Of a stretch of 64,000 nt of DNA, positions 8,229-16,763 are shown piece by piece; positions within the stretch are counted from its first letter, which is position 1, and every line of letters begins with the position of its first letter. Under the pieces are notes generated by a model, which did no database searches, was not told where the DNA came from, and saw only the letters and a program-made list of their open reading frames with translations. The stretch is taken from positions 1 to 64,000 of the forward strand of contig CAVWAL010000008.1 of NCBI GenBank assembly GCA_963752935.1, given 5' to 3'. A program made the position numbers and the translations under genes. This DNA is from RI-153 sp963752935. GTDB taxonomy: Bacteria > Chloroflexota > Anaerolineae > Caldilineales > Caldilineaceae.

Positions 8229-9646
8229 CTTTAGTTTCCGGTAAATGGAGGGTCAAGCAGTGCGTTTTCGGCGAACATGAGCGCTGATGCCCTTGGGTAA
8301 ATGGTGAGTGACAGAGTTCTTTTCTCTAAGTAGGGGGTCAACGGCGGTGAAGTTTGGGAAATCAGCCTGTTGCAGAACCCTGCGCAGCCGACCTGGTGTG
8401 CGTTTTGGCGAGCGATCCCAGAAGCCTGTTGGGAAGGGCGGCAAGGTGGCTGCCAGGTAAGACAACATGGTGCCGACGAAGAGAGCAAGTTCAGGCAGGC
8501 GAAAACAGCTTTCTTTGGCGAAGACAAAAGAACGATGAAGGCCGATCATCTGCTTTGCGGATAGCGGCGGCTGTTCGACAGGCCAACGGTCGCGATAGAT
8601 AAGGTAGGCGGTGTCTGCGGCACAACTCAGGTTGGTGGCCAGCAGTAAGGGCGTTTTGTAGGCCGGGTCGGTGTACGCATAGATGGCAAAGGTTTTGTTC
8701 GTTGGCTCAACCTTTGTACCGACCGTGACCAACTGATCCCAGATGGCAACCTGAATGGTGCGACCTTCATACACAAAGTGCGTTTCCTGGTCGGGCGTGG
8801 TGGCTGCAATCTGCCGCTCTTTCCAGCGACGGGACAGTGGGCGCACCCGGTCACCGTACTCAGATCGCCGCCCCCTGCCTTTGTATGTCGGCAGTTGACT
8901 ACGACGAGCGGTGGCATTGTTGGCCAATCGCACAACATATCGGTCAACGTCGGTTGCCTGCAGTTCACTGATCTCGAATTCGGCATCAACCACAATCACT
9001 TCGTCGGCTTGGGCCGCCGCCTTCGCCGCCGTGAGCAGTTCGAGGCGAAAGTCGGCTTTGCGCACATCCGGTTGACAACGAACCAGACGCCGTAGCAATG
9101 GAATCCGTTGGTTCTCAACTTCACCAGACAGTGTCATCACACCCAGCACAACCGCCGGCAGTGCTCTCTGGGCCAGACTATGGAAGTGTTTGCCCTGCCA
9201 GCCTTGCAGTTTGGGCCGCCAGAATCCGGTGATGTCCACGCCCAGTACGCTGTAACCGCCGTAGCGTCTTGGCCGCCACTGATTTTGGCTCGCGACATAG
9301 ACCGCCCACATGGCCAGCATCTCGTTCACTTCCCAGCATCCTTGACGCAGTGCCGCCCAACTTCGTCGCACTGCTTTTCTCGACAGCCCATTCAGGTGCA
9401 GCGCCATCACCACTGCTCCTCGACTGCGCAGAAATGAGCCATTCATCATGATCCACATCATATGCGCCAATCCTAGATTCGGTTCCCACGGGTACGATTT
9501 GCAGCACAAAGGCGATCGCGTGTACAGTTCTTTCGACGGCGGTTAGCATAGTCCACTCTCCGGTTCTAGTCGACCTTATTGTGGACTCCTAACCGCCGTT
9601 TGTCATTTTTCGCCTTTCGCTGTCGTACTTTTACCGGAAACTAAAG
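8229..9646 (-). mobile_element. IS4-superfamily insertion sequence, 1418 bp
   Basis: The element is bounded by perfect 17-base terminal inverted repeats, CTTTAGTTTCCGGTAAA (8229-8245) and its complement (9630-9646). It contains one transposase gene. No direct target-site duplication can be seen in the bases just outside the ends (GAATGTTC on the left, AGTCTAG on the right), so it may be an old insertion or the product of recombination. The right end lies about 30 bases upstream of the promoter of the first response regulator. Confidence 0.85.
8253..9549 (-). pseudogene. IS4-type transposase, frameshift near the N-terminus
   Basis: A DDE transposase that would cut and join the element ends. 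The exact IS4 signature Y-x2-R-x3-E-x6-K is present (YRDRWPVEQPPLSAK), with the first aspartate in VLGVDITGFWRP and the second in EVIVVDAEFEI. The natural start is the ATG at 9549 (MLTAVERTVHAIAFV), in one frame up to VPVGT near 9480. The family sequence then continues as NLGLAHMMWIMMNGSFL in the frame that stays open to 8253. One single-base change at about 9478 therefore separates the first ~24 residues from the remaining ~408. The element is probably unable to move by itself unless ribosomes shift frame here. Otherwise all catalytic residues are intact. Confidence 0.8.
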
Positions 9647-9675
9647 AGTCTAGTTTTCTAGTTTTCTACTGAAGA

Positions 9676-9704
9676 TTGGCGAACCGTACGATAAACGGTA
9701 TAAT
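9676..9704 (+). promoter_or_regulatory. promoter of the first response regulator
   Basis: TTGGCG (9676-9681) and TATAAT (9699-9704) are 17 bases apart. It lies 30 bases inside from the insertion-sequence end and leaves a leader of roughly 170 bases before the start codon. Confidence 0.55.
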
Positions 9705-9880
9705 ATAACTGTAGAAGCTGTTTGACCTGTTGAATAAGTGTGTTCTGCTCCTGCCCAACATCGCCCTCCTCATCATCCTCCGGCAGGTGGAAGTGCCAAT
9801 GGCACGGTTTGTGGGTGCACAATCCGGGTCCCCTGCTCAGCGCCACTGCAAAGCAATTTAGCCGATGATGGGACACCTCT

Positions 9881-10732
9881 ATGAATCCTACTATCCTGGT
9901 TGTCGAAGACGATCTGTATTTGCGCAACCTAATGAACCTCTCTTTTATGGGTTCAGGGTACAACGTTTGCCTGGCCGGCAATGGCCGCGAGGCGCTTGAG
10001 AAGCTAAACATATACTCAGTCGATCTGGTCCTGCTGGATGTGCTGATGCCCGATATGGATGGGTATACGGTCTGCGTCGAGATCCGCAAGCGCTCGAACG
10101 TGCCGGTTATCCTGGTGACGGGCTTGAACCAAAGCGATGACGTTGTGCGCGGGTTGAAATTAGGGGCAGATGATTTTGTCAAGAAGCCCTTCTTATTTCG
10201 TGAACTGCTGGCGCGGGTGGAGGCCGTCCTGCGTCGTCGGCTGCCGGCCGACAGAGAGCGAGCCGAGGCCAATCCCTCGCCTATCTTCCTGGACCCTGAT
10301 AGTCAAGCCTACGAAGTGAGGGTCCACGACAGGCTGGTCAGTCTCACAAAGACGGAATATGAGTTGTTGAAGGCTCTGGTGGATCAGACTGGTCGTGCGG
10401 TCAGCAAAACGGATCTGCTGCAGAAGGTGTGGGGCTATGGGCAGGATGGCGACCCTAATATTGTCGAGGTCGGTATCCTGCGCCTGCGCCGGAAGATCGA
10501 GCAAAATCCGTCATCGCCTGTCTATCTACGCACGGTGAGAGGGGTAGGTTACCGATTTTCAGTTCCTAGCGAGGAGACACCGCGCGAAGAAGGCAACGAT
10601 ATGTCTGGCGGAACGACGGAGGGTAGCGCTTCGGGGCGTTCTTTGCGGCCAGGGAGGAGCGCAACGACCGCCAGATGCGGTCGCGAACCGGCACGAGGCG
10701 GGCACCTTGGGGGTGCAGGTAGCCGTGGGTAA
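9881..10732 (+). CDS. OmpR/PhoB-type response regulator, copy A
   Basis: DNA-binding response regulator of a two-component system. Residues 1-120 form the receiver domain with acidic pocket E9-D10-D11, phospho-acceptor D53 (LVLLDVLMPDMDG), switch T80 and K102 (DFVKKPF). Residues about 145-240 form the winged-helix effector domain (LTKTEYELLKALVDQTGRAV, KVWGYGQDGDPNIVEVGILR, VYLRTVRGVGYRF). The usual protein would end near residue 250, as copy B does. Here the equivalent stop is lost and about 35 extra Arg/Gly/Ala-rich residues are translated from sequence antisense to the convergent small ORF. No histidine kinase gene is adjacent, so it is an orphan in this window. Copy B is nearly identical through the receiver domain. 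Confidence 0.9.
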   Translation: MNPTILVVEDDLYLRNLMNLSFMGSGYNVCLAGNGREALEKLNIYSVDLVLLDVLMPDMDGYTVCVEIRKRSNVPVILVTGLNQSDDVVRGLKLGADDFVKKPFLFRELLARVEAVLRRRLPADRERAEANPSPIFLDPDSQAYEVRVHDRLVSLTKTEYELLKALVDQTGRAVSKTDLLQKVWGYGQDGDPNIVEVGILRLRRKIEQNPSSPVYLRTVRGVGYRFSVPSEETPREEGNDMSGGTTEGSASGRSLRPGRSATTARCGREPARGGHLGGAGSRG

Positions 10733-10880
10733 TGAGGCGGGCAACGACAGCAGGATCGTCAACCGCCTGAACTACCGCCTCCGTCGAGGGATAGCAGTGG
10801 TTCACTGATAGAAAGCTGAAGATGTAGAACAAAACATCCACATCCTGGGCATTGAAGCTATATTCACGATGAACGTCCAT
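10566..10880 (-). CDS. conserved small protein convergent with the response regulator, copy A
   Basis: 104 residues, family not recognised. It is worth annotating because copy B (12196-12516) keeps the same reading frame and about 70 matching N-terminal residues although the DNA has diverged: both read HxEYxFNAQDxDVLFYIF, then SVNHCYPxTExVVQAVDDPA and IxHGYLxPQGAxLVP. The fold could be a small helical or winged-helix domain; this is inference. The 3' end overlaps the end of the response regulator on the other strand, and the C-terminal 30 residues differ from copy B because of a frame change. No strong ribosome site is visible before the start. Confidence 0.45.
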   Translation of the reverse strand: MDVHREYSFNAQDVDVLFYIFSFLSVNHCYPSTEAVVQAVDDPAVVARLITHGYLHPQGARLVPVRDRIWRSLRSSLAAKNAPKRYPPSFRQTYRCLLRAVSPR

Positions 10881-11387
10881 GGCAGGTATGCCTTACTCAG
10901 CGGTGACAGGATGTTAACCCACACAGTGTAGCAGAAAAGGGCATCGTTGCACCTGTCAGATTGTCCTCGTTCGCTTACAAAACGAGTTGGATCTCTTTTA
11001 CGCAGTTTTAACCATCTATTTATGCGATTGCCCGGTGGCTACTTGTATACTGTTTTGGTACAGAATATGGTGTAGACCGTATGCTTTAGGTTGGATTCCA
11101 GTGCCGCTCCTTTGGAACTTCGCTCAATGCAGTCTCACTCGCTGCACTTCGTGTTTGTTGTCCAGGCGCCAACATCGTTCTTCCATCACTCCACCACGTC
11201 CATATACTGTTGAATTGTTATTTAGTCCTCGATCAACTTGCAGTAACGTCCTTAAGGTGCTCTCAACCTGAAAGCACTGACTTTTCATGGCCTGGCTCAA
11301 GTGGAATCCAGGCCAAAGACGAGCACCAAGCTGTAACAGGTCGCAAATCATGCGTTCAACAACGGCCTGACAAAGGTGATTTTTACG
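10881..11387. other. intergenic stretch between the duplicated modules, no supported gene
   Basis: The first 100 bases are the end of duplication copy A. The rest is single-copy sequence with short open frames on both strands that show no ribosome sites, no motifs and no conservation with the other copy. I see no RNA gene or convincing promoter in it. Confidence 0.4.
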
Positions 11388-11517
11388 CTGCTCCTGCCCA
11401 ACATCGCTCTCCTCATCATTCACAGGCAGGTGGAAGTGCCAATGGCACAGTTTGTGGGCGCACTGTCTGTGTCCGCTTTACCCAACAATGCAATTTAGCC
11501 GATGAGGGAACACCCCT

Positions 11518-12270
11518 ATGAATCCTACTATCCTGGTTGTCGAAGACGATCTAGATCTGCGCAACTTGCTTAACCTCTCTTTAGTACGTTCAGGGTACAA
11601 CGTCTGTCTGGCCGGCACCGGCCGCGAGGCGCTAGAGAAGCTGAACGCGTATTCGGTCGATCTGGTGCTGCTGGATGTGTTGATGCCCGATATGGATGGG
11701 TTTACGGTCTGTGTCGAGATCCGCAAGCGCTCGAATGTGCCGGTTATCATGGTGACGGGCCTGAACCAAAGCGATGACGTTGTGCGCGGGTTGAAATTAG
11801 GGGCAGATGATTTTGTAAAGAAGCCCTTTTTCTTTCGTGAACTGTTGGCGCGGGTGGAGGCCGTCCTGCGTCGCATTTCCGCTGCCAGCCGGGAGCAGAC
11901 CCAGGCCGATCACTCGCCTATCGTCCTGGACCCCGATCATGCGAGCCGTGAGGTCAGGGTCCACGACAAGCCGGTAACCCTTACAAAGACGGAATATGAG
12001 TTGTTGAAGTGTCTGGTGGATCGGACTGGTCGGGTGGTCAGCAAGACAGACCTGCTCCAGGATGTATGGGGCTATGGCGAGGATGGAGATCTGAATATTG
12101 TCGAGGTCGGTATCCTGCGTCTGCGTCAGAAAATCGAGCAGAATCCGTCATCGCCTGTCTATCTACGCACGGTGAGAGGGATAGGCTACCAATTTTTAGT
12201 TCCTAGCGAGGAGGCATCGCGCAAACAAAGCAACAATATGTCTGGGGGAACTACGAAGGGTACCGCCTAG
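11518..12270 (+). CDS. OmpR/PhoB-type response regulator, copy B
   Basis: 250 residues, paralogue of the gene at 9881. The receiver domain has E9-D10-D11, phospho-acceptor D53 in LVLLDVLMPDMDG, and K102 in DFVKKPFFF. The winged-helix DNA-binding domain occupies the C-terminal half (LTKTEYELLKCLVDRTGRVV, VWGYGEDGDLNIVEVGILRL). It ends normally at GTTKGTA, unlike copy A. Differences from copy A cluster in the linker between the domains (ISAASREQTQADHSPIV) rather than in the recognition helix, so both copies may bind the same sites but respond differently. No kinase gene is nearby. Confidence 0.9.
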   Translation: MNPTILVVEDDLDLRNLLNLSLVRSGYNVCLAGTGREALEKLNAYSVDLVLLDVLMPDMDGFTVCVEIRKRSNVPVIMVTGLNQSDDVVRGLKLGADDFVKKPFFFRELLARVEAVLRRISAASREQTQADHSPIVLDPDHASREVRVHDKPVTLTKTEYELLKCLVDRTGRVVSKTDLLQDVWGYGEDGDLNIVEVGILRLRQKIEQNPSSPVYLRTVRGIGYQFLVPSEEASRKQSNNMSGGTTKGTA

Positions 12271-12516
12271 GGCTGCTCGTGGGCGCAATGGGGATCGCAG
12301 CGCCTGCCAGATGCGCTCGTAATCCGGTACGAGTAGGGCGCCCTGGGGACGGAGGTAGCCGTGGGCAATGAGGCAGGCAACGACAGCAGGATCGTCAACC
12401 GCCTGAACTACCGTCTCCGTCGTGGGATAGCAGTGGTTCACTGATTGGTACGTGAAGATGTAGAACAAGACATCCAGGTCCTGGGCATTGAAGCGGTATT
12501 CATGATGATTGTCCAT
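12196..12516 (-). CDS. conserved small protein convergent with the response regulator, copy B
   Basis: 106 residues, unrecognised, paralogue of the ORF at 10566-10880. The shared core is HxEYxFNAQDxDVLFYIF, SVNHCYPTTETVVQAVDDPA and GYLRPQGALLVP. Retention of the frame and of the amino-acid sequence in both copies is the main reason to believe it is translated. The C-terminal tail (LRSPLRPRAALGG onward) is Arg-rich and overlaps the 3' end of the response regulator gene on the other strand. A role in tuning the regulator, as protein or as antisense transcript, is possible but only an inference from arrangement. Confidence 0.45.
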   Translation of the reverse strand: MDNHHEYRFNAQDLDVLFYIFTYQSVNHCYPTTETVVQAVDDPAVVACLIAHGYLRPQGALLVPDYERIWQALRSPLRPRAALGGTLRSSPRHIVALFARCLLARN

Positions 12517-12617
12517 GGCAGGTATGCCTTACTCAACGGTGACACGATATTGGCCCACACAGTGTACCAGAAAAGAGTGTCCTTGCGCCTGTCAAATTAT
12601 CCTCATTCGCTTACAAA

Positions 12618-13218
12618 AGGGCGGTCACCAGATCAATTCCATCTGGCTGCAGTTTATTTCGTGTAGTCATAGAAATGCATACTACAGACTCTTCTCCATA
12701 GAGTAAAGAACCCACGCTCCTTATTATGATGTCCGACCGACCAACCTTGAGCGAGTGCCGGCGCCGTTAATGGGCCAACCATGCGTGCTAGGAATGCTGC
12801 CGGCACCGACAATGTCGGTCCTTTGGGGCTTTCAAAGCGGATACTGAGTCGGGAGAAGCAGTAGGGGAGAGGGAGCGAAAACCGAGATTCTTCGATAGAA
12901 GCAAACGGCGATTGCAGCATAGTCAGCATAGGTCAGGGCGACTTTGCACGAACTGGCGAAAAGGAATAGGGTCCTTCTGCGTTGCGCAAGTTGAGTTGCC
13001 GGTATGAAGGGAAACGCCAGAGCGCGATCTGATAACCTGGGCGAGCCCGGCGGGTAGCAACGTGAACCGCGAAGGGGGTGTGTAGGCAGGGGCGCCAACT
13101 TCGCGTCTTTACTATGTATAATGTAAATTATACCAAGAAAACAACAAAGAGGCGAGGGGCCGGGTGTGCGCCATATCCGTCGCTTTACGGCAGGCGCCGG
13201 CACACCTTTTGCGTCACG
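12618..13218. other. 600-base region without a supported gene
   Basis: Six-frame reading gives only short open frames without ribosome sites or motifs. The part from about 12950 to 13120 is GC-rich with local inverted segments (for example GGGCGAGCCCGGCGGG near 13049-13064) and could form structure, but it matches no riboswitch or RNA family I can recognise. No tRNA is seen. Confidence 0.35.
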
Positions 13219-13247
13219 TTGACAGTCTCGGCTGCCTGATCTATTCT
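13219..13247 (+). promoter_or_regulatory. promoter for the hydroxyacid dehydrogenase gene
   Basis: TTGACA (13219-13224) and TATTCT (13242-13247) are separated by 17 bases, 54 bases before the start codon at 13301, with GGAGG near 13280. Confidence 0.55.
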
Positions 13248-13300
13248 ATCGCGCATCCCACCACCATCAAATCCACACACGGAGGCAGCGCTGAATCACC

Positions 13301-14257
13301 ATGAAGATTCTGATACACTATCCGTTTGCCGAGGACGAAGTCGAGCAGTTCCGCCAGTTGGCGACAACTCTAGGCGACCACGAAGTGCTACACGCAACAA
13401 ACGAGGAGGACGCCCTTCGCCTGGCCACAGATGTCGAGGTGTTGATGGGTTACTTCTTGCCCACCGTCTGCGCCGCCGCACCCAACTTGCGCTGGATCCA
13501 ATCATTCAGTGCAGGCATGGATAAGTTCCTCTTCCCCGAGATTATTGAGCGCGATGAGGTTGCGGTCAGCAATGTGGCCGGCCTGTATGCGATTCAGGGC
13601 GCCGAGCATGCCTGGGCGCTGCTGTTGGCGCTGGCGCGCAGCCTTCCAGCGGCGATCCGCTCCCAAGAGCAACACCGCTGGCATGCCGGCCCTGTCTTTT
13701 CGATAACGGGCGCCACGCTGGGCGTGATTGGCATGGGCGGCTTCGGGTTGGAGATGGTGAAACGGGCACAAGGATACGACATGAACATCCTGGCGCTGGA
13801 CCCGATCCGCACGGAAGCTCCGGCCGGCGTGACCCAACTCAAGCCCCCCACCCGTGAGAACTTGCACGAACTACTACGCGAATCAGATGCGGTGATGGTT
13901 GCCTGTCCGCGCACACCAGAGACCTATCACCTGATCAGCACTGACGAGTTTGCGGCGATGAAGCCCAGTGCGTATCTAATCAACGTCACCCGCGGTGGGA
14001 TTGTGGACGAGGCCGCCCTGCTCGTTGCGCTCCAGAACGGCGAAATTGCCGGGGCTGCCTTGGATGTCGTCGAAAATGAACCACTATCCGAAACGAGCCC
14101 CCTATGGGATGCACCCAATCTGATCCTCACCCCGCACCGGGCCGGCGCATCCCAGCATCGCCATCGCGATATCGTCAACTTCTTTCTGCAAAATCTGCGC
14201 CGCTACCTCAGCGGGGAACGCGTGTTGAATATCGTGGACAAGCGGCGCGGCTTCTAG
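13301..14257 (+). CDS. D-2-hydroxyacid dehydrogenase, NAD(P)-dependent
   Basis: Oxidises or reduces a 2-hydroxy/2-keto acid using NAD(P). 318 residues, usual for the family. The Rossmann nucleotide-binding loop is GMGGFG at 144-149 in the central coenzyme domain. The catalytic triad is R231 (NVTRGGIVDE), E260 (DVVENEP) and H279 (LTPHRAG). The acidic residue at the end of the second beta strand (D167 in LALDPIR) points to NAD rather than NADP, which is inference. The substrate cannot be read; glyoxylate/hydroxypyruvate-type reductases look like this, and a hydroxypyruvate isomerase-like gene lies 28 kb away in the same window. Transcribed alone from its own promoter, convergent with the TIM-barrel gene that follows. 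Confidence 0.9.
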   Translation: MKILIHYPFAEDEVEQFRQLATTLGDHEVLHATNEEDALRLATDVEVLMGYFLPTVCAAAPNLRWIQSFSAGMDKFLFPEIIERDEVAVSNVAGLYAIQGAEHAWALLLALARSLPAAIRSQEQHRWHAGPVFSITGATLGVIGMGGFGLEMVKRAQGYDMNILALDPIRTEAPAGVTQLKPPTRENLHELLRESDAVMVACPRTPETYHLISTDEFAAMKPSAYLINVTRGGIVDEAALLVALQNGEIAGAALDVVENEPLSETSPLWDAPNLILTPHRAGASQHRHRDIVNFFLQNLRRYLSGERVLNIVDKRRGF

Positions 14258-14346
14258 GTTGACCGGATGACTGGGTCGGCGATCAAGGCCCTTCGTTGGC
14301 GATACCGATCTCTGACCCAGCCACCCGTCAGCTAACCACGCACGTT

Positions 14347-15150
14347 TCAGTACCCAATGCCTTTCAAGTATTCCACCATGCGCCGACTACGTTTTGCCTC
14401 GCTGATCGGGTCTTCGGCGCCGGGGATCGGCTCGCCGGGGCAGGCAGTGACCCAGCGGTCAAAGTTAATCTCTTCCAACGTACGCCGGACAGCGGGGAAA
14501 TCAACATTGGCTGCCTGACCAACGTCACACCATACCGGCAGATAGTAGCCGTCATCGCGCCGTGACGTCGAGGAGTAGTCTTGCAGATGGACATAGTTGA
14601 GCTGGTCGCGGAAGTCGCGCAGCGAGGCGCACGGTTCGTACCCCCACAATTGGGCGTGCGAGACGTCGATGCAGAGCTTCGCGTGTTGTAAGTACCCCAT
14701 GTACGTGCGCCAATCCTCAATTGAGTCCACAAGCAAATTGGTGTGGATGTGAAAACTCAATTCAAGGCCAAACTGAGCTGCGTACTCCGCCCAGGCGTCG
14801 GCGCCTTCGGCGGCAGCCTTCAGATCGTCGTCGCTGACGGCGCGGTCGGCAGGTTTGGCTGCGTTCATAAACATGAAGCAGTCGGCGCCTGCCTCGGCCG
14901 CGAACTCCATACGCCGCTTGTTACGCTCCACGTGCGCCCAGTCCCGTTGATCGGGTGAGCCGGCGGCGGTGAGTACAACGAGTGGCATGTCCGCGTTGGC
15001 GCATACCTGGCGCAGTCGAGAAGGCGTACCCATCCAATCGAGCGATAGACGTCCCTCCCAGCCATCCCAACCGGCTTCTTTGAGCGCGGTGAGGGCTGCC
15101 TCCAAATCCGGATCTCGCCAACGTAATGTGCTATAGCCAAGTCGAAACAC
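14347..15150 (-). CDS. sugar phosphate isomerase/epimerase-like TIM-barrel protein
   Basis: 267 residues, xylose isomerase-like TIM barrel (AP endonuclease 2 superfamily). The start is a GTG at 15150 with an excellent GAGGAGG site eight bases before it. Typical blocks are FRLGYSTLRW at the N-terminus, the strand DCFMFMNAA, LSFHIHTNLLVDSIEDWRTY (metal ligands in the family), HAKLCIDVSHAQLWG, and YVHLQDYSSTSRRDDGYYLP, where the histidine and aspartate would bind the divalent metal. Such enzymes isomerise or epimerise keto-sugars and inositol derivatives; the substrate is unknown. It stands alone on the minus strand, divergent from the GIY-YIG gene with only ~180 bases between the starts. Confidence 0.8.
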   Translation of the reverse strand: MFRLGYSTLRWRDPDLEAALTALKEAGWDGWEGRLSLDWMGTPSRLRQVCANADMPLVVLTAAGSPDQRDWAHVERNKRRMEFAAEAGADCFMFMNAAKPADRAVSDDDLKAAAEGADAWAEYAAQFGLELSFHIHTNLLVDSIEDWRTYMGYLQHAKLCIDVSHAQLWGYEPCASLRDFRDQLNYVHLQDYSSTSRRDDGYYLPVWCDVGQAANVDFPAVRRTLEEINFDRWVTACPGEPIPGAEDPISEAKRSRRMVEYLKGIGY

Positions 15151-15330
15151 AGTTTTTCCTCCTCATGGGTACAAGTCGGTTGATGGTGTGGGTTGCGGGT
15201 GAGGAATGTCGTGGCCTGTTTGAAGAACGCATCAATGCGCAGCGACAACGACAGCTTAATTTATACTGTATTTGATGATAACGGACAAGGCGCACGAATT
15301 GGCACCCAACCGCACCCAGGAGACACGCCG

Positions 15331-15798
15331 ATGCACAGCGTGACAGCCGCCAACGTGGCTATGCTCCCCGCTACGCCGGGAAGTTACCTGCTCCTGTTTC
15401 ATATCAAGAGACCCCTCGTAGCGGAGGTGGGCCGGCTGGGGGTGTTGACCCTGGTCCCCGGCTCGTGGATCTATGCCGGTAGCGCCTGGGGATCGGGCGG
15501 TCTGCGCGCCCGGTTGACCCGTCACTTCCGATCGTGCAAACGCCCACACTGGCACATCGACGCCCTTAGCCGGCAACTGTCCCCTGTCGCGGCGCTGGCA
15601 GAATTCCAATCCGGGCAGGCGCTTCGCCTGATGCGGCTGGAATGTGTGTGGACACAAGCGCTGCTTGCCCACCCCCTATTCAGCGCCCCGCTGTCCGGTT
15701 TCGGCAGCAGTGACTGCCGCTCCGGTTGCCCTGCGCATCTGATCCATAGTTGCGAATTTCTGGATCTTGCCGAGATAGAAATGAAGCTGGGCGTTTAG
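15331..15798 (+). CDS. GIY-YIG nuclease-like protein, DUF123 family
   Basis: 155 residues. The ATG at 15331 was chosen over the longer open frame because AGGAGA stands eight bases before it and the family begins here (PGSYLLLFHI). The GIY-YIG core is GSYLLLF plus WIYAGSAWGSGGLRARLTRH, with the conserved arginine in RARL, followed by the DUF123-specific KRPHWHIDAL. The Cys-rich C-terminal part (GFGSSDCRSGCPAHLI) is typical and may bind metal. DUF123 proteins are often fused to or found with endonuclease III; here the gene stands alone. A nuclease role is known for the superfamily but not established for this family. Confidence 0.85.
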   Translation: MHSVTAANVAMLPATPGSYLLLFHIKRPLVAEVGRLGVLTLVPGSWIYAGSAWGSGGLRARLTRHFRSCKRPHWHIDALSRQLSPVAALAEFQSGQALRLMRLECVWTQALLAHPLFSAPLSGFGSSDCRSGCPAHLIHSCEFLDLAEIEMKLGV

Positions 15799-15914
15799 GC
15801 GATTGCAACGGCATGTATTTGGCGCCGGTCTCCTTTTCGAGTAGTCTATTGTTGCCGCGTCACTTCGGCGCCTGAACAGCCATCCATTTCAGCAAATGAA
15901 AGTGAACACCCCCC

Positions 15915-16716
15915 ATGATCCTCTACTTGATCCGGCATGCCCAATCCGCGAACAATCTACTGGCCGAACGGATCCGCGCCACCGGCGAACTCGAAGAACT
16001 CTCCTACGATGACTATCGGTTGTACCGCGTGGCCGACCCTTCGTTGACAGAAGTCGGCTTTAGACAGGCCGAGATTCTGGCAAACTATCTGCAATCGGCG
16101 CGCCCCAAACATCGAGCAGGCTTCGATGATCCGGGAGATCTTAGAGCCTGGTGAATTCGAGGGGAACCCCTTCGCCATCAATCGCATCTACTGTAGCCCC
16201 ATGTTGCGCGCTTTACAGACGGCGCGCCCCATTGGTGAGAAATTGAACCTGCGTCCGACCGTCTGGCTCGATGTCCATGAACACGGCGGCATCTTCGACA
16301 ACAGCGATGAAAGCGGTCTCGCCGTGGGCAAGCCTGGCATGAATCGGATGGAAATTGCGCAGAGTTTTCCCGATACCGTTATCACCGACGATATCACCGA
16401 GCGGGGATGGTGGTTTGCCGACGAAGAAGATTATCCGGCCTGCCAGGCCCGGGCGCTGCGCGTGGCGCAGGAACTCTTGCGCATGGCCGGCTCCGAGGAC
16501 AACGATCGCGTGGCAATTGTATCGCATGGCACCTTCCTCGACAGCCTGATCAAAGCGCTCACCGGGCGTATCCCCGGCAATGAATTTTACTATGGTCACT
16601 ACAACACGAGCATCACCCGTATGGACTTTACAAAATCGCGACTCACCGGTGCAGCGCATGTGGTGATCCGCTACCTTAATCGCGTGGATCATCTATCGCA
16701 GGATCTGATCACATAG
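15915..16716 (+). pseudogene. histidine phosphatase (phosphoglycerate mutase-like), one frameshift
   Basis: The N-terminal part (15915-16154) begins MILYLIRHAQSANN, the RHG-type phosphate-binding motif with the nucleophilic histidine. It stays open to LANYLQSAR, then runs out of frame. The rest (in frame from about 16110 to 16716) carries INRIYCSPMLRALQTARPIG, the second arginine motif, and DRVAIVSHGTFLDSLIKAL with the second catalytic histidine. The break lies at CCCAAACATC; removing one A restores PNIEQASMIREI and a single protein of about 266 residues. All catalytic residues survive, so either a sequencing indel or a very recent mutation. Function would be dephosphorylation of a small phospho-metabolite. 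The ThrH-like gene follows 47 bases downstream and may be co-transcribed. Confidence 0.75.
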
Positions 16717-16763
16717 AACGCCCCGTTATCCCATGACCCGAAACTATCCCTGAGGAGTATGCA

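Larger units (their letters stand above)
9745..10981. repeat. tandem duplication, copy A
   Basis: Copy A of a duplicated segment of about 1.24 kb. The homology begins at CTGCTCCTGCCCAACATCG in the response-regulator leader and ends at TTCGCTTACAAAA beyond the convergent small ORF. Copy B lies at 11388-12617. Leader, regulator gene, small ORF and its upstream region are all duplicated in the same order and orientation. Confidence 0.8.
11388..12617. repeat. tandem duplication, copy B
   Basis: Second copy of the 1.2-kb module (copy A is 9745-10981), same orientation, separated by about 400 bases of unrelated sequence. Differences are scattered substitutions, many at third codon positions in the regulator gene, so the duplication is not very recent. 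Confidence 0.8.

Noticed and set aside
8229..8245. Target-site duplication for the insertion sequence
   Set aside because: The bases outside the two ends do not match; the CTTTA/TAAAG symmetry is inverted and so belongs to the terminal repeat, not to a direct duplication.
11124..11423. Minus-strand open frame upstream of response regulator copy B
   Set aside because: Overlaps the duplicated leader, lacks a ribosome site and shares no protein conservation with the leader of copy A.
12654..13203. Two minus-strand open frames in the 12.6-13.2 kb gap
   Set aside because: No motifs, no ribosome sites, low-complexity composition; looks like chance openness in GC-rich DNA.
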